A DNA stretch of 64,000 nucleotides from contig JADCRB010000055.1 in the NCBI GenBank assembly GCA_021464245.1, positions 1,766,487 through 1,830,486 on the forward strand. The letters are read 5' to 3'. Positions 12,688 through 25,466 of this stretch are shown in pieces. The first letter of the stretch is position 1; each line of letters opens with the position of its first letter. The translations under genes and the position numbers were made by a program. Below the pieces are notes generated by a model that ran no database searches, was not told the origin of the DNA, and saw only the letters and a program-made list of their open reading frames with translations. The stretch is from Carallia brachiata (Eukaryota; Streptophyta; Magnoliopsida; Malpighiales; Rhizophoraceae).

Positions 12688-15406
12688 TTAAAAATTTCTT
12701 TATGGGCAAAAACAATGAGGTGACGTCTTAGGACAATCTAATCGGCCACATTTGCATCTGCAGGTAGAATTGCGGGCCCCATAAAACATTGGCCTGTTTT
12801 TTTTATTCTTTATTTTTAATTGAGCGCTGTTGTGGACCCGAAAAGGGAGCCGGAATGTACAGTTCGATTAAAATAAGAAAATTAGAATATTTATTAATAA
12901 AATATAATTATATTGATAAGGTATAAAATAAAAAATAAATATTAAAAATTAAATAAGTATTATTCTATAATTTAAAATATAAATTTTACATACTATACTA
13001 ATTTTTTTTAAAATAATAATCTTACTTAAAGTATCAATATCATTACATTTTATTAATAAGTATTTGTAATTTTAAGTACGAGTTTAATAATAGTATTTGG
13101 AGTAGTACTTTGAGTGCCAACTTTTTTTATTTTTAATTTAATTTATTTTTGCCTTCATATTCAATGATTAAGAAATTAAATTTATATTTATAATTTTTTG
13201 AGTTTTAAATTTGAAAACAAGAGTATAAAGATTATAATTAGGAGAAGAGTTATGTTAACTTTATAATTTAATGCAAAAAAAGCTTTCCAATGAATAAAAA
13301 AAGGTATTTAGCTTGGAATTGGAGGTCGTCCACTTACAGCCATCCAATCCAAGAAACTAATACAATAAACGATCTAAACCCAGCCACTCCATTCGCAGTT
13401 CAAATGGATTTGTTGACGAACAAACGGGACATTTCACATTATATCGGACAGTAAACTAAATGGTCCGAATTTATACCATTTTTTGGAGAATAATGAGATG
13501 GCAGAAAATCAATATGCAAATCCCTTTCACACCAGTTTAGAAAATCAACGAACAGACGTGCGAGACAAGTTAGATGGTTCTCCGGTAGCCGGAGAAAGTT
13601 GTTGTGAAGCAAGCCGCTGAGGCTCTTTTTCTGTTTTTTTTTTTTTCTCATACAGTGATGATAATGCAAGGAAATTTAGGCAAAATGTCTTAAAATTAAA
13701 AGGATTTCTTTACGTACAAACAATCCTGCTAAGATTTTTCCCCTTCCTTATGACTGTTCAAGTAGCTCTAATGGACGAAAAATCTATGTTAACATCAGAA
13801 ACATTACAAATGATCGCCTCATTGCAATTTTTTTTCTCGATCAATAAATTATTCCGCTATGACCACGTTGAATTAAACTATAATCAAGACAATAAAAACC
13901 ATATCGAACACAGTTCCTTCTTGTTCCAAGTGATTAAGTTACTTGCTACCATTTTTTTTTAATAAAGCACACTTATTATTAATTTATTTTATTTTTTTAT
14001 TGAATTTAATCTTGCTTAAATTTTTTTTTGAACAGTAAAAAAGATTCATCGTGGGCACGACAGTTATTAGATTTATGAGCCGAAACTGAAATAACTTTCG
14101 TTTGTTTATATTTCGTTCAACTACATTGAAGGAGCAAATATAACACTCGAGTATTATTGGGTTCAAAGAACTTTTCCTACGTCTGACCACAATATTAATG
14201 AGTGGTAAATCGACAATTTCACTTATGCTAAATCCCAAGTAATTGAGGTGGCAAATTCGGTGCAAAGAGTCAAACTTAAGCTGTTGTTAACTAAGACATA
14301 CCAAATTACTGTTAAACTGTTATTTCAAATGATATTTTATACTATTTATATTTAATATTTAATTCATTTGATTAAAAAAAAAAAAAAAAAAAAGACCCTT
14401 TTTGCTTTGAATGCCCGTCAACCCTGGGAATTAGAGAACTAAACTTAATTAAAATGCAAGGCGGTCAAATTCAGACCCCACATCGCAGCGTGACATGAAC
14501 TTTCCTATTTCATACTGTTTTCCTTCCTTTCAAGTTCCTACCGGCCTTCCCCACAAATTAATCAGATATTCCTTTTTCATTCATGTTTACTATATATCTG
14601 TATTTTAAATAACAATAAAAATTAATTCAGCAATCTAACATTTCATTTTGTCGTGATTTTATAATCTCAACAAGTGTTTTCTTTAATTAAAAAAATTTAT
14701 CACATATATATCGGTTATCGGATCTGTGAGTCGAAATCAAGTAATCTCCGTTTATTCATATCTAATTTAATCACTTTAAAAAAACAGATCCATCATCTAA
14801 ATATTGTTGAGTTTAATGAGTTTTCTTCACGTTCGACCACTGTATTAATGAGTCTTGAATTTGTTACCACGTATCTCCATAAATCCTCAAATTTGAGGGC
14901 AGACAATAACGCATAAACTCAAATTCAAATCGTTACAAAAGAAAATAAGTCGAATTATTATCAAACTATTACTTCAAATAATATCTCAACAAGTGCTTCT
15001 CTAAATAATTTAAAATAATAAATAATTCATAAACTGATTGAGTAATTAAAACACTAAATAATCTCAAAATGTCTACATGGCACTCTCCTTTCCCTACAAT
15101 AACAATGAATAATTAACCCTGTTAGAGGTATTACAAACAATATCTAACTTAACTGAATTAATAATTAAAAAATGAAATTCAAATTTTAATTTTCTTCTTC
15201 ATTTGGTACCTCTACCTTTACTGAAAAAACTAAAATTATTATAAGAACCAAAACTAATTGAGTCTCTTTCTCTGAGACAGCTTTGACTTTCAAAACACGT
15301 TCCTACTCATCCTCGGTTTTGAAGCCTATCTCCCTCCTATTTTGTCTGTGCGTCTCCGTCTTGTCTTAAAATAGTTAAAATCACCATCCCCAACCGCCGA
15401 TCCACC

Positions 15407-17608
15407 ATGTACATGCTAGTAAACTGTTCAAACTGCCGCACGCCTTTACAGCTCCCGCCGGGCGCCCAGTCAATCCGCTGCGCCATCTGCCATGCCATCA
15501 CCAACATCGCTGATTCTCGCTACGCTCCGCCGCCGCCCCCACTACCATCCTCCTCTTCGGGCCACCGTTACTACCCTTCCCCGCCCCCATCCGCGTTGGC
15601 TCCGCCTCCCGCCCACGGCGGCAAGCGCGCGGTGATATGCGGGATCTCGTACAGGAACTCCAGGCACGAGCTCAAGGGCTGTGTTAATGACGCCAACTGC
15701 ATGAAGTACCTGTTGGTCAACAAATTCAACTTCCCCGAGTCCTCCATTCTTATGCTCACTGGTACTCTATTTTCTTTCAATTTCTTGTTTTTTCTTTTCT
15801 TTGAACAAATCATTCAATCTTTATTTAGGCTTCCTTGATCTATTTATCTTTTTTTTTTTTTCTTGTAATTGCTGTTGTTTGATATGTACTATGTAAAATT
15901 TGCATAATACAGACGGTTTTATTATCTCAATTGCTTTGATCTTGAACATTAGTTCAAGTGTTCACCGACCTTTAGTTTAAGTGTTCAACTACCTTGTTGG
16001 ACATGGTCAGAAGTTCGACTTCTACCACATCTTTCCCCATTCCATTCCCCTTGAATTAGTTTAACTCTCTCTTAAAACCAAAAAAATATATAATTTATAT
16101 ATCTCAATTGCTTTCGGGGAATCAATTTTGCAGAAGAGGAAACTGATCCCTATAAATGGCCAACCAAACACAACATGAGAATGGCAATGTACTGGCTTGT
16201 TCAAGGTTGTCAGCCTGGTGATTCCCTAGTATTTCATTATTCTGGTCATGGCTCGCAGCAGAGAAACTACACTGGAGATGAGGTGGATGGATATGATGAA
16301 ACGCTCTGTCCGGTAGACTTTGAAACTCAAGGAATGCTTGTTGATGACGAGATCAATGCCACGATTGTCAGACCTCTACCTCGCGGGGTAAAGCTTCACG
16401 CAATCATAGATGCTTGCCACAGCGGCACTGTGTTGGATTTACCGTTTCTCTGTAGAATGGATAGGTTAGCTTTTGATCTTTCATTAGTTACTCTAAAATC
16501 TATTCGAGTTTTGACTGATTCTATTCTAGAAATGGAACTTGGTTTGGTTCGTATTACCTGCTGTTTATGTACATGCTTATAAGCTCTTTGACACAGGAGT
16601 GGGAGATATGTCTGGGAGGATCATCGCCCTCCATCGGGAATGTGGAAGGGAACAAGTGGTGGGGAAGTCATCTCCTTCAGTGGTTGTGATGATGATCAGA
16701 TCTCTGCTGACACTTCGGTAAAGTCCACCTAGGCAAACAAGCTAAACTGAAATTCTTGAACCAGATATGCGTATATTTTCCCAGTTAACTGTGTATAATC
16801 TATATTTTGTGTCGTATAGGCCCTGTCCAAGGTTACTTCAACTGGTGCAATGACTTATTCTTTTATCCAAGCCATTGAGCGTGGAGCTGGAAATACATAT
16901 GGAACAATGCTAAATGCAATGAGGTCTACCATAAGCAATACAGGCAATGAGCTAGGTGGTGGTATTGTGACGTCTCTCCTCACAATGCTCTTGTCAGGAG
17001 GAAGTCTTATTGGTGGACTAAGACAGGTAAACTGTTGCTGCAATCTTCTATTGCTGCTTGTTCTGCAAGCCAATCACCATCACGGAGCTGTGGTGATAAT
17101 ACTATCTCTCGAAAAACAGGAAAACTGGAAAGAATGTAGAAACCTAATGAAAATTCCAAGTTAATAATTTCAGCACATTGGTGCTTTATAAACTAGCTGT
17201 GTAACAAGAGGCCCCATTTTTTAGATGGACTTACTGTGTGACAAAGTACAACCAACTGAACTTTTTCTTGAACGAAATAGAAGTTCTGCAATGTCGTTCC
17301 TTTTTTCACAAACATGATGCTGTTGCCATCCTATGCATGCATTCTTATGACAGGTTAAAAATTTTAGTCTAAACAACATTGAGAGACAATGATTGGCTCG
17401 TCCATGCATAGTCTCTTGTAGGTTATACTTACTTTAATGCACATAAGATTAAGGGTAATACTGCTTCTCTATTTTTGGTAGCTAACAATATAAACTATAG
17501 CTCGGATAATGGGAATATTCTGATGATGAAATGTAAATTTTGCTGCAGGAACCACAGTTGACAGCAAATGAACCATTTGATGTGTATTCGAAGCCTTTCG
17601 CCTTGTGA
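15407..17608 (+). CDS. MCA1: Type I metacaspase with LSD1 zinc finger
   Basis: Cysteine protease of clan CD that cleaves after Arg/Lys and acts in plant cell death and proteostasis (family knowledge). Five exons give 357 aa: 15407..15761, 16134..16464, 16597..16717, 16820..17026 and 17549..17608. The N-terminus has an LSD1-type finger with CxxC pairs (CSNC at 7-10, CAIC at 25-28), then a Pro-rich linker (about 41-68), then the p20 region from GKRAVICGISY. The catalytic dyad is visible: His157 in FHYSGHGSQ and Cys213 in DACHSGT. The exon 3 peptide GRYVWEDHRPPSG and the ending EPFDVYSKPFAL are typical of the AtMC1/AtMC2 class. The absence of a long p20-p10 linker rules out type II. Intron 1 contains a SINE-like insertion. 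The frame is intact throughout. Confidence 0.95.
15965..16080 (+). mobile_element. SINE-like element in metacaspase intron 1
   Basis: TTTAGTTTAAGTGTTC resembles an A box and AGAAGTTCGACTTCT a B box about 40 bases later, followed by CT-rich sequence. It lies within intron 15762..16133. Confidence 0.45.
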
Positions 17609-18101
17609 CGATATGCCTTATCCAATTAACAATATATCCAGGCAGAACCCTCATCCACCAGGTGCCTGTGTAAAGTTATGTAAAAAATGAGGCCTCTTTT
17701 TATAGTTCTGAAGAAAGAGTACTTTTGTCACTTATTTTTCCAATCAATTATCTCAGGTGATTATTGTTATGGTTCCTGTACAGTGCTATTATGGCCTTGA
17801 TTTGCTCCATAAAGTTATTGCCAAATTATCAAATTCGAACTGGCTCTGTGTTTGCTAATTTTCTGATGAGGACCTTACTGCAAATATAATGCAAGTGTAT
17901 GCTTGAAAAGGTTATTTAACTTCATATAAGGCCAAAGATTTAATGCACTCTTGGGAATATTGCCAATGAAAAACAGAAAAATATGTAAAATAGTCCACTG
18001 TAATAAAGTTGTAAAAATGAACGAAACCAATTTACATCTATTTATTGCGTTGTAATGCATTTATCATGTGAAATATTCACTTTAAACTTAATTGCTAGCT
18101 T
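17609..18101. other. Convergent 3' region between the metacaspase and HMG-box genes
   Basis: Only 493 bases separate two stop codons on opposite strands, so the two 3' UTRs must nearly abut or overlap. Nothing else recognised. Confidence 0.7.
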
Positions 18102-19288
18102 TCACTGTTGTATTTGTACCGTTCGTAGCCTTCTTCTGGTTTTACTCCTCAACAGCATGCATTGCTTCTTATATCTTGCACTGTCCTTTAGGGCCATGGA
18201 CTGGAACATCTGCATCATATTGAATACCATGTCAAGCAGAAGTTCGAAATTACAATAAGAATTAACCATTTTAACATGAAAAGCTGAAAACAGCCAATCC
18301 AATCCAAAAAAGAAAAATTGTCAATGAGCAAACCCCCATAAAAGGGACATCATATATCAGTGAATTGGATGTGTTTGTGTCTCCCCCTGTGTGTAGTTAG
18401 TGTGTGAGGGAGGTAGAGAGAGAACAGCGGGGCTTAAAGAAAGAAAAAAGAGCTTGCCTACAGTGACACGAGAGAAGTACACAATTAATCAAATGAAATT
18501 CAACGGTTTATTTTTTTTTTTTATTTCTTTAAATTCAATACATCTTTTATGATTTGACGGTTTATATTACCGCGTGCTTATCGCGTTACCACCTATGTGT
18601 GTCTATCCAGCATTTTCAGAGAAAAAAAATACTGCACCTTCTTCTCTGGATGGGGGAGTTTGCACCACATCTGTCCCAGGGTCCTGCTTACTTCACCAAA
18701 TGAAGGCGATTTAACCAAATCCCAAGTGGCCATGACAAAGAAGGCATAGGAACTACATGGCCTAACAGGAAAACTACGCCTTTCAAGTATTTTCTCTAAC
18801 AAATCCCTTTTCCCTCTGCATTTCTTCCTTAATCCCACTTCTGTCTCTGAACCCAATTTCGCACCAGACACATCCGCGGTGCGAGTAAAATAGTTGACAG
18901 GAGTTATAACCCCATTTCTAAGCCTTGTCAAGATCCTTGTTTTAGATTCCTCTGTCCCAACAATCTCGTCACTCTCAACGGTCCGCGGGTCTGTGTTTCC
19001 TCTTTGATTTTCTTCTTGGATATTGTTCGGAGTCGTATATGAAGATAAACTTGCATTCTCGCAAAAGATGTCGTTTTCCTGCAAGGAATTTGCGCCCACA
19101 AAGTTGAAGTGATTCTGAGAAAAGACACGTCTTTTGTGGATACTAAATTGAACAGAGAATTCTAAATCGCCGGTGTCTCCCTCGACTTGGATGGTGTCTC
19201 CGTGGAGAAAACCGGACAAGTGAAGAGGCATTGAAGAAGTTATTGGGGTTCCTGGTGGAGTTCTCTCTACAGAATGCGAGTCAGCCAT
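18102..19288 (-). CDS. HMG-box domain protein (single C-terminal box)
   Basis: Two exons (18638..19288 and 18102..18209) give 252 aa. Residues 1-160 are low in recognisable features, Ser/Thr/Glu-rich and probably disordered. A basic patch (KKCRGKRD, about 155-162) is a plausible nuclear signal. From about residue 175 an HMG-box is visible: RPCSSYAFFVMATWDLVKSP, then GEVSRTLGQMWCKLPHPEKK across the splice to MFQSMALKDSARYKKQ. This spacing of aromatic and basic residues matches a sequence-nonspecific HMG box. The tail is Arg-rich (LLRSKTRRRLRTVQIQQ). It lacks the acidic tail of plant HMGB proteins and any ARID domain, so I would not place it in those classes. Likely a nuclear DNA-binding protein; target unknown. 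Confidence 0.75.
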
Positions 19289-20078
19289 GGGCAGAAACTT
19301 GGGAAATTTGAAAGATTTGCCCGAAAAGGAGGACAGAGGGAATTACACAAGTGAAGGGTTCAACGGTTTGGTTGGTTGGTTGGTTACTACTAACTTAATT
19401 ACTTATTTCGTCATAATAATTGGCGAGAAGTTGCGTCGTTTACTGTTGTCCGGACAAAACATAACGACGTGGCACGTACGCTTCCACCACCGGTAATTGA
19501 ATGGTCTTGAAACCGGTCGGTCTTTTGAGTAGTCCCTCACCGGTTGGACCCCAGAACTTCCCTAGCCACAAGATAAATCGTTCTTCATCACCACCACCCC
19601 TCGTGGTTTTAGTGGTAAGCAAACCTTCAGACCAATGACTCTTCAATTTGAGTGTTGAGACTAGGATTCTGCGTAGTATACACTTTTTAAATACAATATA
19701 ATATTTTTTGACAAATATTAAGTATAATCTTCACTTTTCATAATGCTTTTTGACTAAATTGCTGAATATAATGTTTCTTTTCTTATTTTAAAAAGGAAAA
19801 AAAGATTGGATAAATCATGTCGATCAGTTAATTGAATTGTACAATCTAATAATTATTTCTTAAAAAAAATCGGTAAAAGTGATATATTTTTTATTAATTT
19901 TTTATTATAAATTATAATTATTTAGTTTAATCAGTTAATTGTTCAGTGACCCATGTCGACCGGTTTTTTTCGGGTTTGGTACTGTTCTCATTTTATGAAC
20001 GAAGAGAAATTGCTCTCCTTGTCATCAAATTGAGGTCGCAGACAGAAAACAGTGCGACAAAACGCCCTTTGTGACTCT
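19289..20078. other. Divergent promoter region, HMG-box gene and RAF2-like gene
   Basis: The two ATGs face away from each other 790 bases apart. The interval has TTGG tandem copies near 19366 and AT-rich centre sequence, with no coding signal. Shared regulatory elements are possible but not shown. Confidence 0.55.
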
Positions 20079-21720
20079 ATGGCCTGCACGACCCAGTTTT
20101 CCTTCTCTCTACCTCTACTGAAACTCTCTCCTCCACGCCGCCACGGCCAGGTCCACTCCAAGATTGACACTTGCCTCGGACTAGCTTCCCGGCTTGAAGA
20201 CTCGGGCTGCTGTGGGAAGGAGTTCGGAGGACTTTTGGGCCAGAGACCCGACCGCTGAAGAGATAGAGAGTGGGTTTGCTGAAAAAGTGCTGGGAAATGT
20301 TAGCACTGAGCATAAGATTCTCATTCCCAACGTCTCCGCTCTCTCTCTTTGCCAACAGGAATGCACCCAGTCTCGCCCTGCAGCCTCCCATGTCTAAAGA
20401 TGACTCTCAAAAGCTTTTGAAGAAGGTGAATTTTCCGTGCCAGCGTTGATTTACTATCCAACCCATATTGCATTTAAGATTATACTTACAAACAAAAACA
20501 TGCAATTTGTCTTAGTTCTGGCTGAATTTGTTTGCCCCAGTACTTTTCCTATCTAATTGTTTTCTGCTAAGTGAGATACTGGGCACTTTTTTTTCTCCAG
20601 AAGGCCGAATTGTTGTTATATTTTGGATTTCTTGCACAATGGCTAACGGAAAACTGAAATTTGCACATAGTGATTGCGTTTATCTCACCTAATATGGACC
20701 ATTCTATACAATTGTCCCCGATATTCTGCTCTAGGCCAGTTTTTTTTTTGGTGGGGTGTTAGGGGAGTGAGTGGATGAATGCCCTTTTAATTGTTACTAA
20801 TGGGTATGCACTTTTGCCTTTGGTTGATGTCGCAGATGTGAAATGAGCAACGCCCCTTGCTTTGCAATTGAAAGCTGAGACTGCTATTAAACATAAACAA
20901 AAAAAACTGGAGTTTTTTTTTATCTCCAAATTTAGACTGTGGAAGTGGAATTGAGGGTATGGAAATTCAAGTATTGCATTTTGGTTTTGAGTTCTAAGTT
21001 GCTAATCAATTGTTTTAGAATCTTTGAGAGAGTGAAAGTAGCAATTTGCAAAACTGATTTGAAGTGACATACTAAAGCTGCAGGCTTTTTTGATTTCCTC
21101 GTTTTAAGATGTGTTCCTCCAGTGAAGCACTTCTTTCTGACCTTTTTATGAAATTGTAATCCATGATTGGTCTAGAGCTTTTGATAAAGCAAATAAGTGT
21201 CCAACGCTGGATATATTATTGTCCGCGCATGATAATGGAGAAGTTGTACCATTCCGCTGCTATTGCTTAGAGTTGCCAGCAGAAACGCGTGCTTGTTCAG
21301 TTGCGCTGAAAACAGTTTTCTGTCGCCAGGTTGTTGGATGGAGGCTCTTGGATGAAGATGGCGGACTTAAACTGCAATGTTTGTGGAAATTGAGAGATTT
21401 TGAGTGTGGAGTTGAACTTATCAACCGAATTTACAAAGCTATTGAATCTTCTGGGCACTTCCCAGATATTCATCTTGAACAACCCAATCAAGTTAGAGCC
21501 GAATTGTGGACGTCATCCATTGGTAGGGATTTCTCTTCGCAGATTTCCTGCGTGAATGCCACATTTCCTCTATTTAGCTTGAATTCTGTAAATTTTTATT
21601 GAGCTCTAATAGTTTGTTTGAATTTCAGGTGGTCTGAGCATGAACGACTTCATAGTAGCTGCAAAAATAGATGAGATCAAGACCGCGGATCTTGTTCCTA
21701 GAAAGAGAATATGGGCATAG
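20079..21720 (+). CDS. RAF2: RAF2-like / pterin-4a-carbinolamine dehydratase-like plastid protein, exon 1 frameshifted
   Basis: The family member in Arabidopsis (remembered as At5g51110) is a chloroplast Rubisco assembly factor with a pterin dehydratase fold. Exons: 20079..20425, 21330..21522 and 21629..21720. Exons 2-3 are clean: VVGWRLLDEDGG, FECGVELINRIYKAIESSGH, SSIGGLSMNDFIVAAKIDEI, ending PRKRIWA. Exon 1 is read in three frames. MACTTQFSFSLPLLKL (plastid transit-like) runs to about 20187. KTRAAVGRSSEDFWARDPTA through HKILIPNVSALS continues to about 20365. LQPPMSKDDSQKLLKK closes the exon from about 20379. One extra base near 20187-20194 and two missing bases near 20366-20368 and 20376-20378, all in short C runs, would account for this. 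Length with those allowances is about 210 aa, close to the family. Either sequence errors or a damaged gene. Confidence 0.82.
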
Positions 21721-22184
21721 TTAAAGAACAATGCTTCCTTTCTAGCAGAAACAGAGGAGAATTGCTTGTTTGTGTACTTTTTTTTGATTCTGCTGTATAT
21801 CAGACATGACAGTTTATGTTCCTTCTCATTGTTGAGTATATTTACTCACAGGTCAATTCAATGTAAGATCCCAAGCTGATCTACAATGAATGAATCTCTA
21901 CTCCCAATTTAGAATTATGGGCTGGAGGAGAAGATCAAAATCATGGTATTAGGGACAAATTTGATTGAATGGCTATCGAAATTCATTTAATTTGCTTCAT
22001 GTAATGATTCATGATAATTCAGGGAGCAATTGTAACTCGCAATGCATAACTTAAAGAATTCAAATGTTGGTTGAGCAGTGCTCTTGCTGCACTAAAAAGT
22101 AAAAACCGAGGTAAGGAGATAAAGGGAAGAGTGGAAGCAAAATGTTTTTAAGGAAAAATGCTTGGCACAAGTGAAAAATTAAAT

Positions 22185-22288
22185 AGGGAACTAGACTTTG
22201 TTTGGATGGCATTGAGGCGTGTGTCTCAGTGGAGCTAGTACGAGTTTGAATTCTATCAATCAAGAGAAAAATAAATAAATAAAAGAAT
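22185..22288 (+). mobile_element. SINE-like fragment with AAAT-rich tail
   Basis: TGGATGGCATTGAGGCGTG followed by GAGTTTGAATTC at B-box distance and a tail of AAATAAATAAATAAAAG. Boxes are degenerate. Confidence 0.4.
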
Positions 22289-22790
22289 CAAAAGAAATTT
22301 CTTTTGATCTACAGTAATTAGAATTTCTTTCGATCTACAGTAATTAGTTTCTTGAAATGCTGTTTTTTGTTTTTTTGGTGGAAATTAGATTACTCATTTA
22401 TCTACATAACAAGTCCTAGGATATATATATATATATATCAATTTTCATATATTCTGTAGTTTTCTTTCCCATTTTAACATAGCTTTTTTAATACACTCCC
22501 ATTTTCTCATTTTCAGTAATTTAGCTTCCTTTTGTTTTTAGTAAATTTATCTCCATGTTACGTCACTGGAGATAGTACTGCATTGTGTACTATCCACAAT
22601 CGTATGTTTTCCTCGGTACAGCTTGGGTACATGACAACATGATGAACCCATATCCAGCAAATAAACTCTGACGTGGCAAAATCAGGGTGCTTGAAGGGAC
22701 TGGCCCCAAGCCATTCGATCATTTCGAAAATAAATACTAAGAATATTCGGATTTATTTCCCAAAAAAAAAAAATTTAAAACATTTTGAAG

Positions 22791-22810
22791 GAGAGAGAGA
22801 GAGAGAGAGA
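22791..22810 (+). repeat. (GA)10 microsatellite in the Fe-SOD leader
   Basis: Uninterrupted GA dinucleotides 45 bases before the ATG at 22855, so probably in the 5' UTR. Confidence 0.85.
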
Positions 22811-22854
22811 AAAGCAGAGGCAGAGACTGAGAGCGTGCGAGGAGACGCAAAAAA

Positions 22855-24878
22855 ATGGTTCTAACAGCCACGACACTCATTATTCCAGGACAAGGTGTCC
22901 AAAGTTTTTAGCTTTCTGTTACATTAAACTCTCAGTTCATGTAGTTTTTAACTTTCTCTTCTCACGACAGGGCTTATCGGAGCGTTTCGTGGAGGACTTC
23001 CACGGACAAACCAGGTTTGGTTTTTAGACCATGATGATTGTATTCTGATGTTGTTCGATCAAAGTCCCCTTAAAATTTTTAAAAGAAGAAAACTTTTCTG
23101 ACTTCACGTTTTAAAACAATTATAAAGTAATATAAACTGTTTCGAATTCATAAAGAAAAAAAGTACATAAATTGCCGAATAACTAAGTTTAAGTATAGTC
23201 GTGTAGTCTTAATAAATATTGGTCGTTCAAATCCCTGTCCTTAATTAATGTCGCTAAGATGGCTAATTTCGATCGCTGCTGTAGAGACAATGGAAGACGA
23301 AGTCTGGTCCTCTCAGAATCTCCGCAAAATTTGAGCTGAAGCCTCCCCCATATCCCATGGTTCAGACTTTTTTTTTTTTATTCAATGGTTCAGACTTTTT
23401 CCTTACAATTATCGTGAGAAAAAGAGTTGATGGTGAAAATGGGTGTCTTTGTTTAATTCATCAGAATGCTTTGGAGCCCCTCATGAGCAAAGACACTCTG
23501 GAGTTTCACTGGGGAAAGCATCACAGGGCTTATGTGGATAATCTGAACAAGCAAATTGTGGGGACTGAACTGGATGGATTGTCATTGGAAGACGTAGTCG
23601 TTGCTACTTATAATAAGGGCGATATGCTTCCAGCTTTAACAACGCCGCACAGGTTGGTTTGGGCTCTTGCATCTATGCTTTTTGCTTGTTCATAATCTGT
23701 CTATATTGAATGCACTCAACTAGATTAAGACTCGGATGAATGTTAAATTTAAGATAAGCATATTTTGTGCTATCTGTCAGTGATCTTATGTGACTAGTTT
23801 CATGTTCTAACTTATGCGGTTTCAGGCCTGGAACCACGAATTCTTCTGGGAGTGCATGAAACCAGGTGGCGGAGGAAAGCCATCTGGAGAGCTTCTTCAG
23901 CTGATTGAAAGGGATTTTGGTTCATTTGAGAAATTTGTGGAAGAGTTTAAGGCAGCCGCTGCTACCCAGTTTGGTTCTGGATGGGCTTGGCTTGCATGTG
24001 AGTGATCTTCCCCCATCATAGTTGAGGCAATTTTATTCAAGTTATTGCTTAGTTCCTCACACGTCATGATTGGTGTTTTGTCTAGACAAAGCAAATAGGC
24101 TGGATGTAGACAATGCAGTAAATCCCCGCCCATCAGAGGAGGACAAAAAGCTTGTAGTGGTGAAGAGTCCCAATGCCGTGAATCCCCTGGTTTGGGATTA
24201 TTACGTGAGTTTTGTCGCTTGCTAAACATTTCTGTTTCATATTTCCTGTATGGATATAATTGTTGATAGTAAATTAGCATGGAGAAGTTATGCCTGCACT
24301 ATGAATAAACAGAGTTTTGGAAGTTCTGTATTACTGATATTATTGCTGGTGCTGTTGTTGATTTTTTGCAGCCACTACTTACAATTGATGTTTGGGAGGT
24401 ATGCAAAACAATTTTGCTTCTCTATGTTATTGCCTTTTCTTTTAATACTCTGGCAGAAAATTTAGTTTAAACACAATGGTTATGAAAAGATTCTAAGCTA
24501 ACTAGTTATGTGTTCTTTTGGAATTTTGCTTTGGCTCAACCCAACAGCATGCTTACTACCTTGATTATCAGGTAAGGCTCAGTTAGTACATCACAAGTCT
24601 TTCAGCATTATGGCAAGACATAAATCTTTTCTTTATCTACTAAACTGCAGAGTCTAAGATACCCTATTGGTTTCTTTTCGTAGAATCGACGGCCGGATTA
24701 CATATCCACCTTCATGGAGAAACTTGTATCATGGGAAGCAGTCAGTCGTAGACTTGAAATTGCAAAGGCTCAGGCTGCTGAGAGAGAGAATGAAGGGAAG
24801 GGGAAAAGAGAGGAAGAAGAGGTGAATGCAGCAGATGGTGGTCAAGCTGTAGGGATTTATGTGGATAATGAATCTTAA
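22855..24878 (+). CDS. FSD2: Plastid iron superoxide dismutase, FSD2-like (one-base gap in exon 4)
   Basis: Converts superoxide to H2O2 and O2 in the chloroplast. Nine exons: 22855..22894, 22971..23014, 23285..23359, 23465..23652, 23826..23997, 24086..24204, 24372..24398, 24548..24571 and 24684..24878, about 294 aa. The first two exons and the start of the third look like a transit peptide ([20 protein letters not shown]...). The enzyme starts at FELKPPPYP. Metal ligands are all present: His in EFHWGKHH, His in QAWNHEFFW, and Asp and His in [12 protein letters not shown]. Exon 4 is 188 bases, but flanking phases need 189. One T is missing at about 23635-23637, where LPAFNNAAQ is expected and the frame instead reads LPALTTPH. 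The acidic Glu-rich C-terminal extension (REENE/EEEEV region) is typical of FSD2/FSD3 rather than cytosolic or FSD1 forms. Confidence 0.9.
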
Positions 24879-25466
24879 GAACCGCCATCCAAGCTGTAGG
24901 GATTGTTTGTGTTGATTGTCAAGGGAAAATTTTGTGCTTATCTCTAGTTTCTTCCAATGTGATGTGGAGGTGGGTTTGAGTGGCATAGACAGAAAAGATC
25001 ATATCCATGTAGGGTTTTGTAGTACCCCATAGTCTTTTGTGTGAGTGGAAATCAATAATGAACAGATGAAGTACAATAATATTCAATTTAAATCCAATCT
25101 TTCCTAGGTCCTCTGTTTGCTGTTGGTTATGCTTGGTTGACTTTTTTGATATAATATGTTGTCTTTGACCTTGTATCTGATAAAACTGGGAATATACACT
25201 TACAAAATTGTCCCTTGTGATGGAATATGGCCATCAGCTACAAAATTATCCCTCTATCGGGTTTAAATGGAATCCTTTTACTTTTGTTATCAACAAATTG
25301 TTATTGCTGCTGTTATTCAACTTCAACCTATGTGGATGTGGCACGTTCAATCTAGCTACCTAGATGATGAAATTGATTTCCCTGTTCTGATAACTTTGTG
25401 TAGTAAGAGAATAAATTAGAGCAGAGAATGAAGAAAGCCTTCAACTAACAGCAGCACCAGTGCCCA
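24879..25466. other. Convergent 3' spacer between the Fe-SOD and CDC20-like genes
   Basis: Holds the two 3' UTRs. No coding or repeat signal recognised. Confidence 0.65.

Larger units (their letters stand above)
11535..15406. other. Long AT-rich intergenic spacer
   Basis: Nearly 4 kb without a supportable gene. It contains a MITE-like hairpin (12451..12558), a short GAGGT repeat (12662..12687), many A/T runs and, at its right end, the promoter and 5' UTR of the metacaspase gene. Confidence 0.6.
21721..22854. other. Spacer between the RAF2-like and FSD2-like genes
   Basis: 3' UTR of the upstream gene, a SINE-like piece at about 22185..22288, an (AT)7 tract near 22424 and the 5' region of the Fe-SOD gene including a GA microsatellite. 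No gene seen. Confidence 0.6.
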
